Below are positions 8,434 to 18,009 of a stretch of 64,000 bases of DNA, piece by piece. The notes under the pieces were generated by a model. It searched no databases, was not told where the DNA came from, and saw only the letters and a list, made by a program, of their open reading frames with translations. The first letter of the stretch is position 1. Every line of letters begins with the position of its first letter. The DNA comes from Bacteroidota bacterium (GTDB taxonomy: Bacteria > Bacteroidota > Bacteroidia > UBA4408). The stretch covers positions 186,001 to 250,000 of the forward strand of contig JADKHO010000002.1 in NCBI GenBank assembly GCA_016721765.1, written 5' to 3'. A program made the translations under genes and the position numbers.

Positions 8434-9666
8434 TTACATAATCTGTAAATATAACTTATCTAGCACAGTTTCGGTATCGAAAGTATCCGAATAAAAAGAA
8501 AGAATTTTTTGAAGCACAGCATCCACAACCGAATCCGGACAAGAAGCTCCGCTTGTTAAAATAACGGTTACCGGATCCTTGGAAGGAAGAAAATTTTCGG
8601 TCCTTAAATGCTTTTGATGCGTAAAATCAAAATGGTGAATAATGTTGGCTGATTCAATTTCACGTTCAGATGAGATAAAAAATGTAGGTAACTTTTTTTC
8701 ACACAATTCCACAATGTGCGAAGTATTGGAGCTGTTATAACCACCAACAACTATGGCCAAATCAGCAGTTTGGCGCAATAAACCATAGGTTGCTTCTTGG
8801 TTTTCATTGGTGGCATAACACAAAGTATCCCGTGTATCGGCAAAATGACTATCCAAATTTTGGGAACCATACTTTTCCGACATGGTTTGCTTAAAGAATT
8901 CAGCAATTTCCTGTGTTTCAGTAGCCAACATGGTTGTTTGATTGATAACTCCTACCCTATTTAAATCCACTTCCGGATCAAACCCAATGGAGTATTTACC
9001 AATAAAAGTATGCACAAATTCTTCTTTTGTAACCTTTCCTAGGATAAAATCAGCAACTTTTTTTGCTTCATTTATATCCTTTACAATTATGGTGTGCGAA
9101 TATTTATCGCTGCGTGAAAAGGTTGCACGCGTTTCTTCATGATTGTATTTTCCATGAATAATTATGGTGTATTTATCGTCTCCTAACTTTTCCGATTTTT
9201 TCCAAACACGCTCCACAAAGGGGCAAGTTGTATCGTATTTACGCACATCTATTCCAATTTCACTCAGTTGTTGCTCAATTTTTAAGGTTGTTCCAAATGC
9301 AGGTATAATTACAATATCATCCTTTTGTAAATCACTAAAGGGTATCACATAATTCCCTGCAGTGTCCATCAAAAAGCGCGCACCACGGTTCAATAAATCA
9401 TTGTTAACCTCCGGATTATGAATCATTTGACTCAATAAAAAAACACGCTTATCAGGATTTTCTTCAATTGCTTTATAGCTTATTTCAATAGCATTTTCAA
9501 CACCATAACAAAATCCAAAATGGCGTGCGATATAAAACCGAACCGGCCCAAAATCAAGCATAGTGGGAGTAAAATCCTTTTTACGCGGATCATTTAACTT
9601 CCGCAAGTCTTTCACTTTTGAAATAACCGGGCTTTTATAAAAATCGGGTATGTTAAAACTTTTCAT
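8434..9666 (-). CDS. ispH: 4-hydroxy-3-methylbut-2-enyl diphosphate reductase
   Basis: IspH/LytB performs the last step of the MEP isoprenoid pathway, reducing HMBPP to IPP and DMAPP with a [4Fe-4S] cluster. The three cluster cysteines are present in GFCYGVENA (C53), TCPFVERVW (~150) and SGASCPDSVVDAVL (~375), as are conserved His-containing segments (MIHNPEVN, IHGKYNHEE). At 410 residues it is the long form with an N-terminal extension of ~40 residues, rather than the ~315-residue proteobacterial form. The start is ATG at 9666. It is cytoplasmic and monocistronic as far as can be seen. Confidence 0.93.
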   Translation of the reverse strand: MKSFNIPDFYKSPVISKVKDLRKLNDPRKKDFTPTMLDFGPVRFYIARHFGFCYGVENAIEISYKAIEENPDKRVFLLSQMIHNPEVNNDLLNRGARFLMDTAGNYVIPFSDLQKDDIVIIPAFGTTLKIEQQLSEIGIDVRKYDTTCPFVERVWKKSEKLGDDKYTIIIHGKYNHEETRATFSRSDKYSHTIIVKDINEAKKVADFILGKVTKEEFVHTFIGKYSIGFDPEVDLNRVGVINQTTMLATETQEIAEFFKQTMSEKYGSQNLDSHFADTRDTLCYATNENQEATYGLLRQTADLAIVVGGYNSSNTSHIVELCEKKLPTFFISSEREIESANIIHHFDFTHQKHLRTENFLPSKDPVTVILTSGASCPDSVVDAVLQKILSFYSDTFDTETVLDKLYLQIM

Positions 9667-9706
9667 GAGTCAATTTAAATGCAAAATTGCTAAAATACTT
9701 TCATTA

Positions 9707-9851
9707 TTAGTGCTTTACAAACTTATAACTGAGCAAATTGCTAGTTTTTGAATAAATTAGACAAGTATATAAACCCTTGGCTAATTCCGAAATATTCATT
9801 GTATCACTAGTTTCATGTGTTGATCGTTCATTTACAATTCTTCCTATAAAC
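9707..9851 (-). other. detached T9SS sorting-domain remnant in another frame
   Basis: Beyond the last PKD residues of the 9828-11939 gene, the next minus-strand frame encodes GRIVNERSTHETSD, then ISELAKGLYTCLIYS, and ends SYKFVKH before a TAA. This is the second half of a type A T9SS sorting domain. It overlaps the end of the upstream frame and has no start of its own, so it is the cut-off C-terminus of that protein. Confidence 0.65.
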
Positions 9852-11939
9852 CAATGAGGAATCATACAAATGGCTAGGGTTAATAGTTGTGCTGTCAACA
9901 CTTCCGTCACCAAAATCCCACAAAAAGGAACTTCCACCCAGGTTATTGGAAACAAAATCCACAGCGTAATTAAGGCTCGAAAAACTAAAATCTGACACAG
10001 CAAGTGGAATTACGGTAATTGAGGCAGTATCATAACTCGCACAACCACTTTTTTTCACCGAAACTACTATTGGCGTACTTGCAGTACCTAAAAAATAAGG
10101 ATTAAAACTGCTGCTGCTTGAAAACATAGTTGTCGGTTTCCAACTGTAAACCGCACCAAAAATACTATCCGTTTCAACTTGCAAAATCGAATTGGCACAA
10201 ATCGTAGTATCGCTGCCGGCATCCACAGGCAATGGTAAAACTGTAATTTTTACTGTATCGCTAAGGCTGCATCCATGAAAAGTTGCTCTGGCAATATAGG
10301 TGCTGCTCATGCGTGGCGATGCACTTATGGAAGTATAAAAGTTTGGCAATGCAATGGTATCCTTATCTGTCCACCAAGTAATTTGCGCATTGGAGCCCAC
10401 ACTACAAGAAGAAACAATTTGAACATTTGTTCCACAAGCCAAGGTATCATTGCCATTTAAGGCAATTGAAAAGGTAAAAGGCGAATTCACAATTGTGCCA
10501 ATTCTTGCGAAGTAATAATTTCCACTCGCAGAACCGCTTAATGTATTCGGGTACAAAGTTACCACAGCATTCTGTGCATAGCCTGAAACATAAGCTTCAT
10601 TATTTGCACCAAGTGCACAACTGAAATTTATACCCGTCCCGGTTCCGGTGGTACTTGCAGCCCTCAGCCAATCAACTGTTCCCGATGTGTCGTACTGAAC
10701 AATATAACTTCGGTTAGAACAACAGGCTCCATACTGACCAAAACTCAGTTGGTTGGTGAAAGTTTGCCCGGTAATTAATATTTTATCTTTATTCAAATCC
10801 ATTTCCATTGGATAAGGATAAAAGGCATCTATTTTACCTGTTTTCAAATATTGCAATTTACCGGTTGATGTATATTTAGCTAAATAATTGGAGGTCGAAT
10901 TAAGTGTTCGGATGGTATCGGCACCAAAAATAACATAGCCATCAAAATAGCCACCGGCATAAGTATTTCCGGCATCATCCACAACAATTGCAAAAGGCCC
11001 AACATTCGGTCCGCTTGGATAATAAGTTTCTATACTTTGCAACCATTGTTCATTTCCGGAATTATCATATCGTGCAACAAATCCATGGTAACCATTGGTA
11101 TTGATTATAAATGTATGCGTGAATGAACCGAAATGAAAAACCGAATTGCTGCCATTTTCTGTTCCAGTAATCGAAACATTTCCAATCGAATCGGCTGCTA
11201 TATCATATGCTGAATCATCCTTATTGGCAGTACCACAATTCCTTATCCAACGCACACTTCCAAGTGAATCAAGACTTACTGTAAACACATCGTAATACCC
11301 ATTTAAAGGTGAAAATTGTTGAGCATTTACAGTTATGCTATCCAATTCAAAATAAGTGCCTTGTCCATTAACAACAAAATATACATTTCCTGAACCATCG
11401 GTTGTTACAGCAGTTGCTAAATCTTGGTAACTATGTCCTGTATTTGCAGTGCGTGTACCACAAGATTTTAAAAATTTTGAATTTCCATAAGCATCTACAG
11501 CAACTACAAATGCTTCTTGATAACTATCCGCACTGATAACGGTATCAGTTCCTGAAATTAAAGTATCCTGGGTATAGTTTCCACAGAAATAGATGTTTCC
11601 ATTTTTGTCAACATGCATATCCCATAGGCGGGTTGGAGTTACACCACCATAGGATTTCAAACCCAAAACATTAAACATGCGCACTAAATTAAAATTTGTG
11701 TCTAACACGGCGGCGTACACGGTGGCGGCATCCCCTAAGTTGGCATTTAAAATTTGACCATCAATAGTAGTAGAGGCACCATAATAGACCCCTCCAACAA
11801 CCAAATAAGGAGCATAATCTGCACGAATCCATTTATTTCCTCCAGGTCCGCTTACAAATTTATTCACGCCAATACAAGTTTGAGCCTGATTGTCAAGGTA
11901 TACAAACAGGAAAACAAAGCAGAGTATTTTTTTTATCAT
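9828..11939 (-). CDS. secreted beta-propeller/PKD protein, C-terminus frame-disrupted
   Basis: 703 residues. A signal peptide (MIKKILCFVFLFVYLDNQAQ) precedes long stretches of SBBP-like repeats (VDKNGNIYFCGNY, VDDAGNTYAGGYF), typical of Bacteroidota surface proteins. Ig-like segments follow (NDTLACGTNVQI; AGSDTTICANSILQV) and then a PKD domain near residue 660 (FLWDFGDGSVDSTT). The PKD domain breaks off at YDSSLVY and is followed by five foreign residues and a stop. The expected sorting domain continues in another frame, so an out-of-frame internal deletion is likely. If real, the product would reach the periplasm but lack its T9SS export signal. The role is unknown, probably adhesion or surface display. 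Confidence 0.8.
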   Translation of the reverse strand: MIKKILCFVFLFVYLDNQAQTCIGVNKFVSGPGGNKWIRADYAPYLVVGGVYYGASTTIDGQILNANLGDAATVYAAVLDTNFNLVRMFNVLGLKSYGGVTPTRLWDMHVDKNGNIYFCGNYTQDTLISGTDTVISADSYQEAFVVAVDAYGNSKFLKSCGTRTANTGHSYQDLATAVTTDGSGNVYFVVNGQGTYFELDSITVNAQQFSPLNGYYDVFTVSLDSLGSVRWIRNCGTANKDDSAYDIAADSIGNVSITGTENGSNSVFHFGSFTHTFIINTNGYHGFVARYDNSGNEQWLQSIETYYPSGPNVGPFAIVVDDAGNTYAGGYFDGYVIFGADTIRTLNSTSNYLAKYTSTGKLQYLKTGKIDAFYPYPMEMDLNKDKILITGQTFTNQLSFGQYGACCSNRSYIVQYDTSGTVDWLRAASTTGTGTGINFSCALGANNEAYVSGYAQNAVVTLYPNTLSGSASGNYYFARIGTIVNSPFTFSIALNGNDTLACGTNVQIVSSCSVGSNAQITWWTDKDTIALPNFYTSISASPRMSSTYIARATFHGCSLSDTVKITVLPLPVDAGSDTTICANSILQVETDSIFGAVYSWKPTTMFSSSSSFNPYFLGTASTPIVVSVKKSGCASYDTASITVIPLAVSDFSFSSLNYAVDFVSNNLGGSSFLWDFGDGSVDSTTINPSHLYDSSLVYRKNCK

Positions 11940-11975
11940 TAAACTGAAATTACTTGTTCGGGAATGAATACTTTA

Positions 11976-12698
11976 CTAACGCAAGCGTTCCTTATTGATT
12001 TCATCCTTCACCAAAGATAGGTCATTTATAATGGTGATTACATAGTCGAGTTGTTGTTGCCTATCTAAATCACTGTTATCCAATACTATTGCATCCGCTG
12101 CTTGTACCAAAGGATTTTCTTTGCGGTGGGTATCGCTGTAATCGCGTTTTTGCAAATTTTCGCGCACTTCTTGATGGCTCACCTGGTTTCCTTTTGAGGT
12201 CATTTCATCATAGCGACGTTGTACCCGAACTTCAATATCGGCTGTCATAAACAATTTAAGTTCAGCATCCGGAAAAACTGCTGTTCCAATATCACGGCCT
12301 TCCATTACCACCCCTTTATTTTTACCCATTTCCTTTTGGAGATGAATCATTTTCTCACGCACTTTCTTTAAAGTACTGATTTTGCTTACATTATTCGAAA
12401 CTTCCATCTGCCTGATTTCTGTTTCAACATTCTCCTCATTCAAATAGGTTTCTGAAAATCGGAGCGCTTTATTATAGCGGAAGCTTAAATTTATTAATGG
12501 CAAGGAATCAATAATTTTGCTTTCCTCAATTTTGCCGCTTTTGCTGATCCATTTATTGCGCAAAAAAAAGAGCGTTGCCGCTCGATACATTGCCCCTGAA
12601 TCCACATAACTATAGCCCAATTTGGCTGCCAATGCTTTAGCCAATGTGCTTTTTCCGCAGGATGAATATCCGTCAATCGCAATCGTAATTTGTTTCAT
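11976..12698 (-). CDS. cmk: cytidylate kinase
   Basis: 240 residues from the ATG at 12698. The P-loop GYSSCGKST is at residues 10-18. DSGAMYRAAT is the CMP-binding signature, GRDIGTAVFPDAELKLFMTA the conserved central block, and RDYSD the lid region. The enzyme phosphorylates CMP and dCMP with ATP in pyrimidine salvage. An in-frame ATG 28 codons upstream (12782) exists, but MKQITIAIDG is the normal family N-terminus. The frame stays open from the porQ stop through this start. It is downstream of porQ on the same strand, so probably co-transcribed. Confidence 0.92.
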   Translation of the reverse strand: MKQITIAIDGYSSCGKSTLAKALAAKLGYSYVDSGAMYRAATLFFLRNKWISKSGKIEESKIIDSLPLINLSFRYNKALRFSETYLNEENVETEIRQMEVSNNVSKISTLKKVREKMIHLQKEMGKNKGVVMEGRDIGTAVFPDAELKLFMTADIEVRVQRRYDEMTSKGNQVSHQEVRENLQKRDYSDTHRKENPLVQAADAIVLDNSDLDRQQQLDYVITIINDLSLVKDEINKERLR

Positions 12699-12830
12699 AA
12701 GCCGAAAATTGCTTTTAAGCTGCCATCCAGTAATACCACCCGACACCTCGATTTCTTCTGCTATGTCTGCATTAGGAAGCATGTATTTTTCTTTTAGTAT
12801 TAATTCATCTTGTTTTAATACGCCACAAAG

Positions 12831-13913
12831 TTAAGGACTTGTTGATGCTTTACGAATAAATTCCGAAAATTTTGTAGAGATTGAAAATGTGTTAGACAAT
12901 CCGCCCAAATGGTAGGATGCAACCCCATAACTAATGTGAAATTTGGATATTTTAATTCCGGCACCAAAAGAAAATCCGGCAATACCGCCACGACTTTCTT
13001 CCTTTAACTCTTTTCGCCTACGGTAATTAAACCCTGCACGTATATTGAAATTTTTAGTAATTAAAAACTCTGCTCCAATTACGCTGTGCAGCAATAGCTT
13101 ATCAAAAAAATAATTCTTGTTTTTAGAAGTACTTGCATCTGCTCCTCCTAAGCTTTGCGAACTCTGTTTAATCGCAGCAGAATCGACATAGCGCAAATTC
13201 CATTTTTCGAGATGCTCCCCAGCCAAGGAAAGCCTTAAGGGAACATGTTTTAATCGGATAGATGCTGCTGCTTGAATTTCAAATGGCAATTTTTCCTTTG
13301 TCTCATTGTATCGCGTTAACTGACTGCCAATATTCTTAATTGCAAGGGCAGCTGTAAAGTTCTTTGCTGGGTTATGATAAGTACCCGCCACATCAGCCGC
13401 AAGTCCAAATGAATTAAATGTATCCAATTGAGAATAAATGGCTTTTAAATTGGCTCCAATCGAAAAGGAAGAATCCAATTGACGGCCATAACCGGTAAAA
13501 AAAGCATATTCTGCAGCATGAAATGTCCCAGTTTCCTGTGATGTTGCATCGGCACCGGTAAAACTTCCATAGTTTATGTAGTGAATTCCGAAATCCAACA
13601 TACCGGATTTCTTTAATTTCAAGCCATAAGCCATTGATCCAAATTTAATTCCGGCCAAATAACTCGAGAAATTGAGCGCGAGGGTTTTATTCATCCCCTC
13701 ATTTAGTAAGGAAGGATTATAAAAGGCAAGATTCAAATCATTGTCCTTAACTGCCAATAGATTACCGCCTAAGGCTGAAACCCGCGCAGAGGGAACTAAA
13801 TTCAAAAATTCGTAGGTATTGTTGCCGCCAACTTGAGCATTTGTGGAATGCACCCGGCAAACCAAAAATGATAATAGTGCAATTATAACTTTGTTCGTAA
13901 AAAGTTGCTTCAT
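12831..13913 (-). CDS. porQ: type IX secretion system protein PorQ
   Basis: 360 residues with a signal peptide (cleavage after STNAQ) followed by GGNNTYEFLNLVPSARVSAL, the diagnostic N-terminal segment of PorQ. The rest is a series of amphipathic beta strands (IGANLKAIYSQL, FSFGAGIKISKFHISYG) forming an outer-membrane beta-barrel of the PorV/PorQ family. In T9SS, PorQ works with PorZ and PorU in anchoring cargo at the cell surface. It fits the T9SS cargo genes in this window. It lies 132 bp upstream of cmk on the same strand. Confidence 0.88.
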   Translation of the reverse strand: MKQLFTNKVIIALLSFLVCRVHSTNAQVGGNNTYEFLNLVPSARVSALGGNLLAVKDNDLNLAFYNPSLLNEGMNKTLALNFSSYLAGIKFGSMAYGLKLKKSGMLDFGIHYINYGSFTGADATSQETGTFHAAEYAFFTGYGRQLDSSFSIGANLKAIYSQLDTFNSFGLAADVAGTYHNPAKNFTAALAIKNIGSQLTRYNETKEKLPFEIQAAASIRLKHVPLRLSLAGEHLEKWNLRYVDSAAIKQSSQSLGGADASTSKNKNYFFDKLLLHSVIGAEFLITKNFNIRAGFNYRRRKELKEESRGGIAGFSFGAGIKISKFHISYGVASYHLGGLSNTFSISTKFSEFIRKASTSP

Positions 13914-14028
13914 TAGATTGGATTACAAATTAAATAAATGTTTTGCAATTCAACGAATATGCAGCTGTTTTATTGTTTCTAAATTCTAATACTTTGGTTT
14001 TATTGATATCCTGGAAATTAAAAAATTA

Positions 14029-14130
14029 AGCCGGAGGCTTGAGAATAGCTTACGCTCGCTGGAAGCGAGCGAATTAGTGTCGCAAACGCTCGCATCTTGC
14101 GAGCGTTTTTTATTTTAAAGGCATCTTGCC
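14029..14130 (+). repeat. REP-like double-hairpin unit upstream of the transposase
   Basis: The unit opens with AGCCGGAGGCTTGAGAATAG, then hairpin 1 CGCTCGCT-GGA-AGCGAGCG (14053-14071) and hairpin 2 AAACGCTCGCA-TCT-TGCGAGCGTTT (14084-14108), which runs into T residues. It ends GGCATCTTGCC. It shares the variant CGCAAACG and the outer flank CTTGCCTGCA with the last downstream copy. The remainder of 13914-14225 holds nothing else I recognise. Confidence 0.9.
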
Positions 14131-14225
14131 TGCAGTTTTTTATTATAAAACATATTGATTATTAATGGATGATTTTTAATAAAGCATTTTTAAAAAGGCG
14201 TTGTATGGCTTAAGTTTGATTTAAT

Positions 14226-14759
14226 ATGTCAGAATTTAGAAAAACATACCCTCACGAAATTTATTTTATTACCCTCACTGTTGTAGGATGGATTGACGTT
14301 TTTACAAGAAAAAGATATGCCGAAATTGTTATTGAAAATTTGATTTATTGTCAACAAAAAGAAGGATTAAAAATCTTTGCTTATGTCTTAATGAGCAATC
14401 ATTTACACTTGATAGTAAACCGTGAAAGTGAAAAAAATTTGACTGAATTGCTGGGTCGATTCAAAAGTTTTACAGCAAAGGAAATCTTAAAATCCATTGC
14501 TTCCACTTCTGAAGAAAGTAGAAAGGAATGGCTACTATATTTATTTGCTTTTTTTGCAAAGAAAAATAAACAATACCACAAATACCATTTTTGGCAGTAT
14601 ACCAATTATCCAGTTTTACTGGATAGTACTGCAATTATAGAACAAAAAATAAATTATATTCATGAAAATCCAGTAAAAGCTGGGAAAGTAACTGATGAGT
14701 CTTACTATGTTTATTCGAGTGCTAATCCGGATGGGCCTATTTTAATTGATGAATTATGA
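14226..14759 (+). mobile_element. RAYT: REP-associated IS200/Y1 tyrosine transposase
   Basis: 177 residues of the Y1_Tnp/IS200-like HUH nuclease family. The HUH motif is SNHLHLIV (H59, H61). The candidate catalytic tyrosine is Y144 in YIHENPVKAG, the block characteristic of RAYT proteins. Such enzymes cut and join single-stranded DNA at hairpins and are thought to spread REP palindromes rather than move as free insertion sequences. The context supports that: one double-hairpin unit lies 96 bp upstream and five lie directly downstream, with no IS200-style terminal inverted structure around the gene. The ORF is full length with no visible damage. Confidence 0.88.
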
Positions 14760-14768
14760 ATTAAAAAA

Positions 14769-15368
14769 AGCCGGAGGCTTGGGAATAGCTTACGCTCGCT
14801 GGAAGCGAGCGAATTTAGGTTACAGACGCTCGCATCTTGCGAGCGTTTTTTATTTTAAAGGCATCTTGCCGAAAGGATTATTAATAAAATTAAGCCGGAG
14901 GCTTGGAAATAGCTTACGCTCGTTTGAAGCGAGCGAATTAGTGTTGCAGACGCTCGCATCTTGCGAGCGTTTTTTATTTTAAAGGCATCTTGCCGAAAGG
15001 ATTATTAATAAAATTAAGCCGGAGGCTTGGAAATAGCTTACGCTCGTTTGAAGCGAGCGAATTAGTGTTGCAGACGCTCGAATCTTGCGAGCGTTTTTTA
15101 TTTTAAAGGCATCCTGCCGAAAGGATTATTAATAAAATTAAGCCAGAGGCTTGGGAATAGCTTACACTCGCTGGAAGCGAGCGAATTAGTATTGCAGACG
15201 CTCGCATCTTGCGAGCGTTTTTTATTTTAAAGGCATCTTGCAGAAAGGATTATTGATAAAATTAAGCCGGAGGCTTGGGAATAGCTTACGCTCGCTGGAA
15301 GCGAGCGAATTAGTGTCTCGCAAACGCTCGCATCTTGCGAGCGTTTTATATTTTAAAGGCATCTTGCC
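14769..15368 (+). repeat. five tandem 124-bp REP-like double-hairpin units
   Basis: Units begin at 14769, 14893, 15017, 15141 and 15265, an exact 124-bp period. Each has the AGCCGGAGGCTTGG foot, hairpin 1 with CGCTCG/CGAGCG arms, hairpin 2 ACGCTCGCA-TCT-TGCGAGCGT followed by T6, and GGCATCTTGCC. Copies 2 and 3 carry CGCTCGTTTGAAGCGAGCG in hairpin 1, a change that keeps a G-U pair. Copy 3 has one mismatch in hairpin 2. The last unit lies just past the 3' end of lon and may also terminate it. Confidence 0.93.
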
Positions 15369-15386
15369 TGCATTTTAGAAATTAAA

Positions 15387-17894
15387 CTAGCTTACCTTTA
15401 CTTTCTCTTTCTTCACTTCCTGCTCAGATTTCTTCGCAAAATCAATCGGATTTTTTACTTTTTCTTCCAATAAAGCCAATTGAATTACTTCCTTCATTTC
15501 TTTTACATAATGAAAAGTTAAATCCGAGATATAGGAAGCATTTATTTCTTGAATATCCTTTTTGTTTTCTTGAGAAAGAATAATTTCTTTAATATTTGCG
15601 CGTTTTGCAGCTAGTATTTTTTCTTTTATACCTCCCACCGGTAATACTTTTCCGCGCAAGGTAATTTCGCCGGTCATGGCCAGGTGATTTTTTACTTTTC
15701 TTTGCGTAAAGGCCGATGCTAAGGCTGTAAGCATAGTAATCCCGGCAGATGGACCATCTTTGGGTGTGGCACCTTCCGGAACATGCACATGTATATTCCA
15801 TTCGTCAAAAACGTGCGAAGCAATTCCAAAATCATCGCAGTGCGATTTTAAATATTCGAGCGCAATAACTGCCGATTCCTTCATCACATCTCCCAAATTA
15901 CCTGTCAGTGTTAGCTTACCGCCTCCCTTGCCTTTACTTAAACTAACTTCAATAAATAAAATATCGCCACCAACAGCTGTCCAAGCTAGGCCTGTAACTA
16001 CACCTGCCACTTCGTTATCTTGGTATTTATCTTTGTGAAAAAATTCCGGACCGAGGAATTTTTTAATGTCCTCAATACTTAATTTTGTGTTGTACTTTTC
16101 CTTCATTGCAATTGCTTTGGCAACATTGCGCACCACTTTTGCAATTTGCTTTTCCAAGCTACGTACCCCTGACTCACGAGTATAATCTTCAATTATTTTT
16201 TCAAGCACTTTATCCTCTAACTGCACTTGATTTTTCTTTATACCATGTTCTTCCAATTGCTTAGGAACCAAGTGTCGCTTGGCTATTTCTACTTTTTCTT
16301 CGATGGTATATCCGGTCACATCAATAATTTCCAAACGATCGCGCAAAGCCGGTTGTATGGTGCTTAACGAATTAGCTGTGGCAATAAACATCACATTACT
16401 TAAGTCATAATCCATCTCCACAAAATTGTCGTAAAATGCATTGTTCTGCTCCGGGTCAAGCACTTCTAATAAAGCCGATGAAGGATCTCCATGAAAATGG
16501 TTGCCCACTTTATCAATCTCATCTAAAATAAATACAGGGTTGGAAGATTTTGCTTTTTTAATATTTTGTAAAATTCTACCCGGCATGGCGCCGATATAGG
16601 TTTTACGATGTCCGCGAATTTCAGCTTCATCGCGCAGACCTCCTAAACTCATGCGTACAAATTTACGCCCTAATGCACTTGCAATCGATTTACCCAATGA
16701 AGTCTTTCCTACACCGGGAGGTCCATACAAGCATAGTATCGGCGATTTCATATTGCCTTTTAATTTCAATACGGCCAAATGCTCTAAAATACGGTCTTTC
16801 ACTTTATCTAAACCATAATGGTCATCGTCCAATATTTTTTTTGCTTTGCGCAGATCAAATTTGTCTTTGGTGTATTCTCCCCACGGCAAGTCAAGCAAGA
16901 GCTCGAGGTAATTCATTTGAACTGAATATTCAGCTGCATTGGGATGAATGCGCTTCATTTTTTCGAGTTCCTTTTTAAATGTGGCTTCAACTTCTTTGCT
17001 CCACTTTTTCTTCTTGGCTTTTTCCTCCATCTCCTTCACCCCTTCATCCACAGGATTTCCACCCAATTCTTCTTGAATTGTTTTGAGTTGTTGGTTCAAA
17101 AAATAATCGCGTTGTTGCTTGTCTAAATCAGTTTTTACTTTGGATTGAATTTGATTTTTAAGTTCTAACATTTGCAGTTCCTTAGTTAAAAAACCAAGCA
17201 CTAAAGTTGCACGTTCGGTTAAATCCGAAACCTCCATTATCTTTTGCTTATCGGCAACGGTAGCATTCATGTTGCTCGAAATAAAATTGATTAAGAAAGA
17301 TGGACTTTCAATGTTCTTGATAGCAAAAGCTGCTTCGGAAGGAATTTGCGGCGATTGTTTAATAATTTGTAAAGCCAAATCCTTTAAGGAACTATATAAG
17401 GCATCAAATTCCTTATCTCCCTTTTTGGGTTTATGCTCTACAAAGGGTGTAACCGAAGCTTTTAAGTAAGGGTCGGTTTGCGTAATTTCATTTAATTGAA
17501 AACGTTTCTTTCCTTGAATAATAACTGTAGTGTTGCCATCAGGCATGCGTAACATTCGAATAATAAATGCAACTGTTCCAATTTTATTCAGCTCATCAAA
17601 GCTGGGATCCTCAATCTTATCGTCCTTTTGCGAAACTACACCAATTGTTTTGTCGCCTTTGTAAGCATCCTTAATCAATTTAATTGATTTATCACGGCCT
17701 ACTGTAATTGGAATCACTACACCCGGAAATAAAACAGTATTGCGCAAAGGCAGTATGGATAAAACTTCCGGAGTTTGCTCCGAATTCATTTGTTCCTCAT
17801 CTTCTGAAGTTAAAAGTGGAATAAAATCATTGTCACTTTCATCGTCAATAAGGTTGTTCAATTGAATATTTTTAAATTCGAAATTATCGTTCAT
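15387..17894 (-). CDS. lon: ATP-dependent protease Lon
   Basis: 835 residues: N-terminal substrate-binding LON domain (~45-245, starting LSILPLRNTVLFPGVVIPI), AAA+ module with Walker A GPPGVGKTS (~393) and Walker B VFILDEIDKVG, then the protease domain with the Ser-Lys dyad (PKDGPSAGITM, Ser ~714; Lys in PVGGIKEKILAAK, ~757). It degrades misfolded and regulatory proteins in the cytoplasm. Lon is usually ~780-820 residues; the extra length is an acidic N-terminus and a Lys/Glu-rich tail. It is transcribed alone, with a sigma-54-type promoter ~100 bp upstream (17995-18009). Confidence 0.95.
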   Translation of the reverse strand: MNDNFEFKNIQLNNLIDDESDNDFIPLLTSEDEEQMNSEQTPEVLSILPLRNTVLFPGVVIPITVGRDKSIKLIKDAYKGDKTIGVVSQKDDKIEDPSFDELNKIGTVAFIIRMLRMPDGNTTVIIQGKKRFQLNEITQTDPYLKASVTPFVEHKPKKGDKEFDALYSSLKDLALQIIKQSPQIPSEAAFAIKNIESPSFLINFISSNMNATVADKQKIMEVSDLTERATLVLGFLTKELQMLELKNQIQSKVKTDLDKQQRDYFLNQQLKTIQEELGGNPVDEGVKEMEEKAKKKKWSKEVEATFKKELEKMKRIHPNAAEYSVQMNYLELLLDLPWGEYTKDKFDLRKAKKILDDDHYGLDKVKDRILEHLAVLKLKGNMKSPILCLYGPPGVGKTSLGKSIASALGRKFVRMSLGGLRDEAEIRGHRKTYIGAMPGRILQNIKKAKSSNPVFILDEIDKVGNHFHGDPSSALLEVLDPEQNNAFYDNFVEMDYDLSNVMFIATANSLSTIQPALRDRLEIIDVTGYTIEEKVEIAKRHLVPKQLEEHGIKKNQVQLEDKVLEKIIEDYTRESGVRSLEKQIAKVVRNVAKAIAMKEKYNTKLSIEDIKKFLGPEFFHKDKYQDNEVAGVVTGLAWTAVGGDILFIEVSLSKGKGGGKLTLTGNLGDVMKESAVIALEYLKSHCDDFGIASHVFDEWNIHVHVPEGATPKDGPSAGITMLTALASAFTQRKVKNHLAMTGEITLRGKVLPVGGIKEKILAAKRANIKEIILSQENKKDIQEINASYISDLTFHYVKEMKEVIQLALLEEKVKNPIDFAKKSEQEVKKEKVKVS

Positions 17895-17994
17895 AAGGTA
17901 TAAGTCAGAATGTCAGAAAATAAAATTAGTAAAACCCCTCCTTCCCAAACCAATGCGTATGTCAAGCAATTTAAACAGGGGAACTAGTCATATG

Positions 17995-18009
17995 GCAAGG
18001 GCTATGCCA
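17995..18009 (-). promoter_or_regulatory. sigma-54 (-24/-12) promoter of lon
   Basis: On the minus strand TGGCATAGCCCTTGC matches the RpoN consensus TGGCAc-N5-TTGCw, with exactly 10 nt between the GG and GC dinucleotides. It lies ~100 bp before the lon start codon in the correct orientation. CTGACATTTTGAAC just upstream (18011-18024) resembles half of an activator-type palindrome. The rest of the 239-bp gap shows nothing more. Confidence 0.6.

Noticed and set aside
14746..14982. ORF overlapping the transposase end and repeat units
   Set aside because: It consists of repeat units read in one frame and has no independent support.
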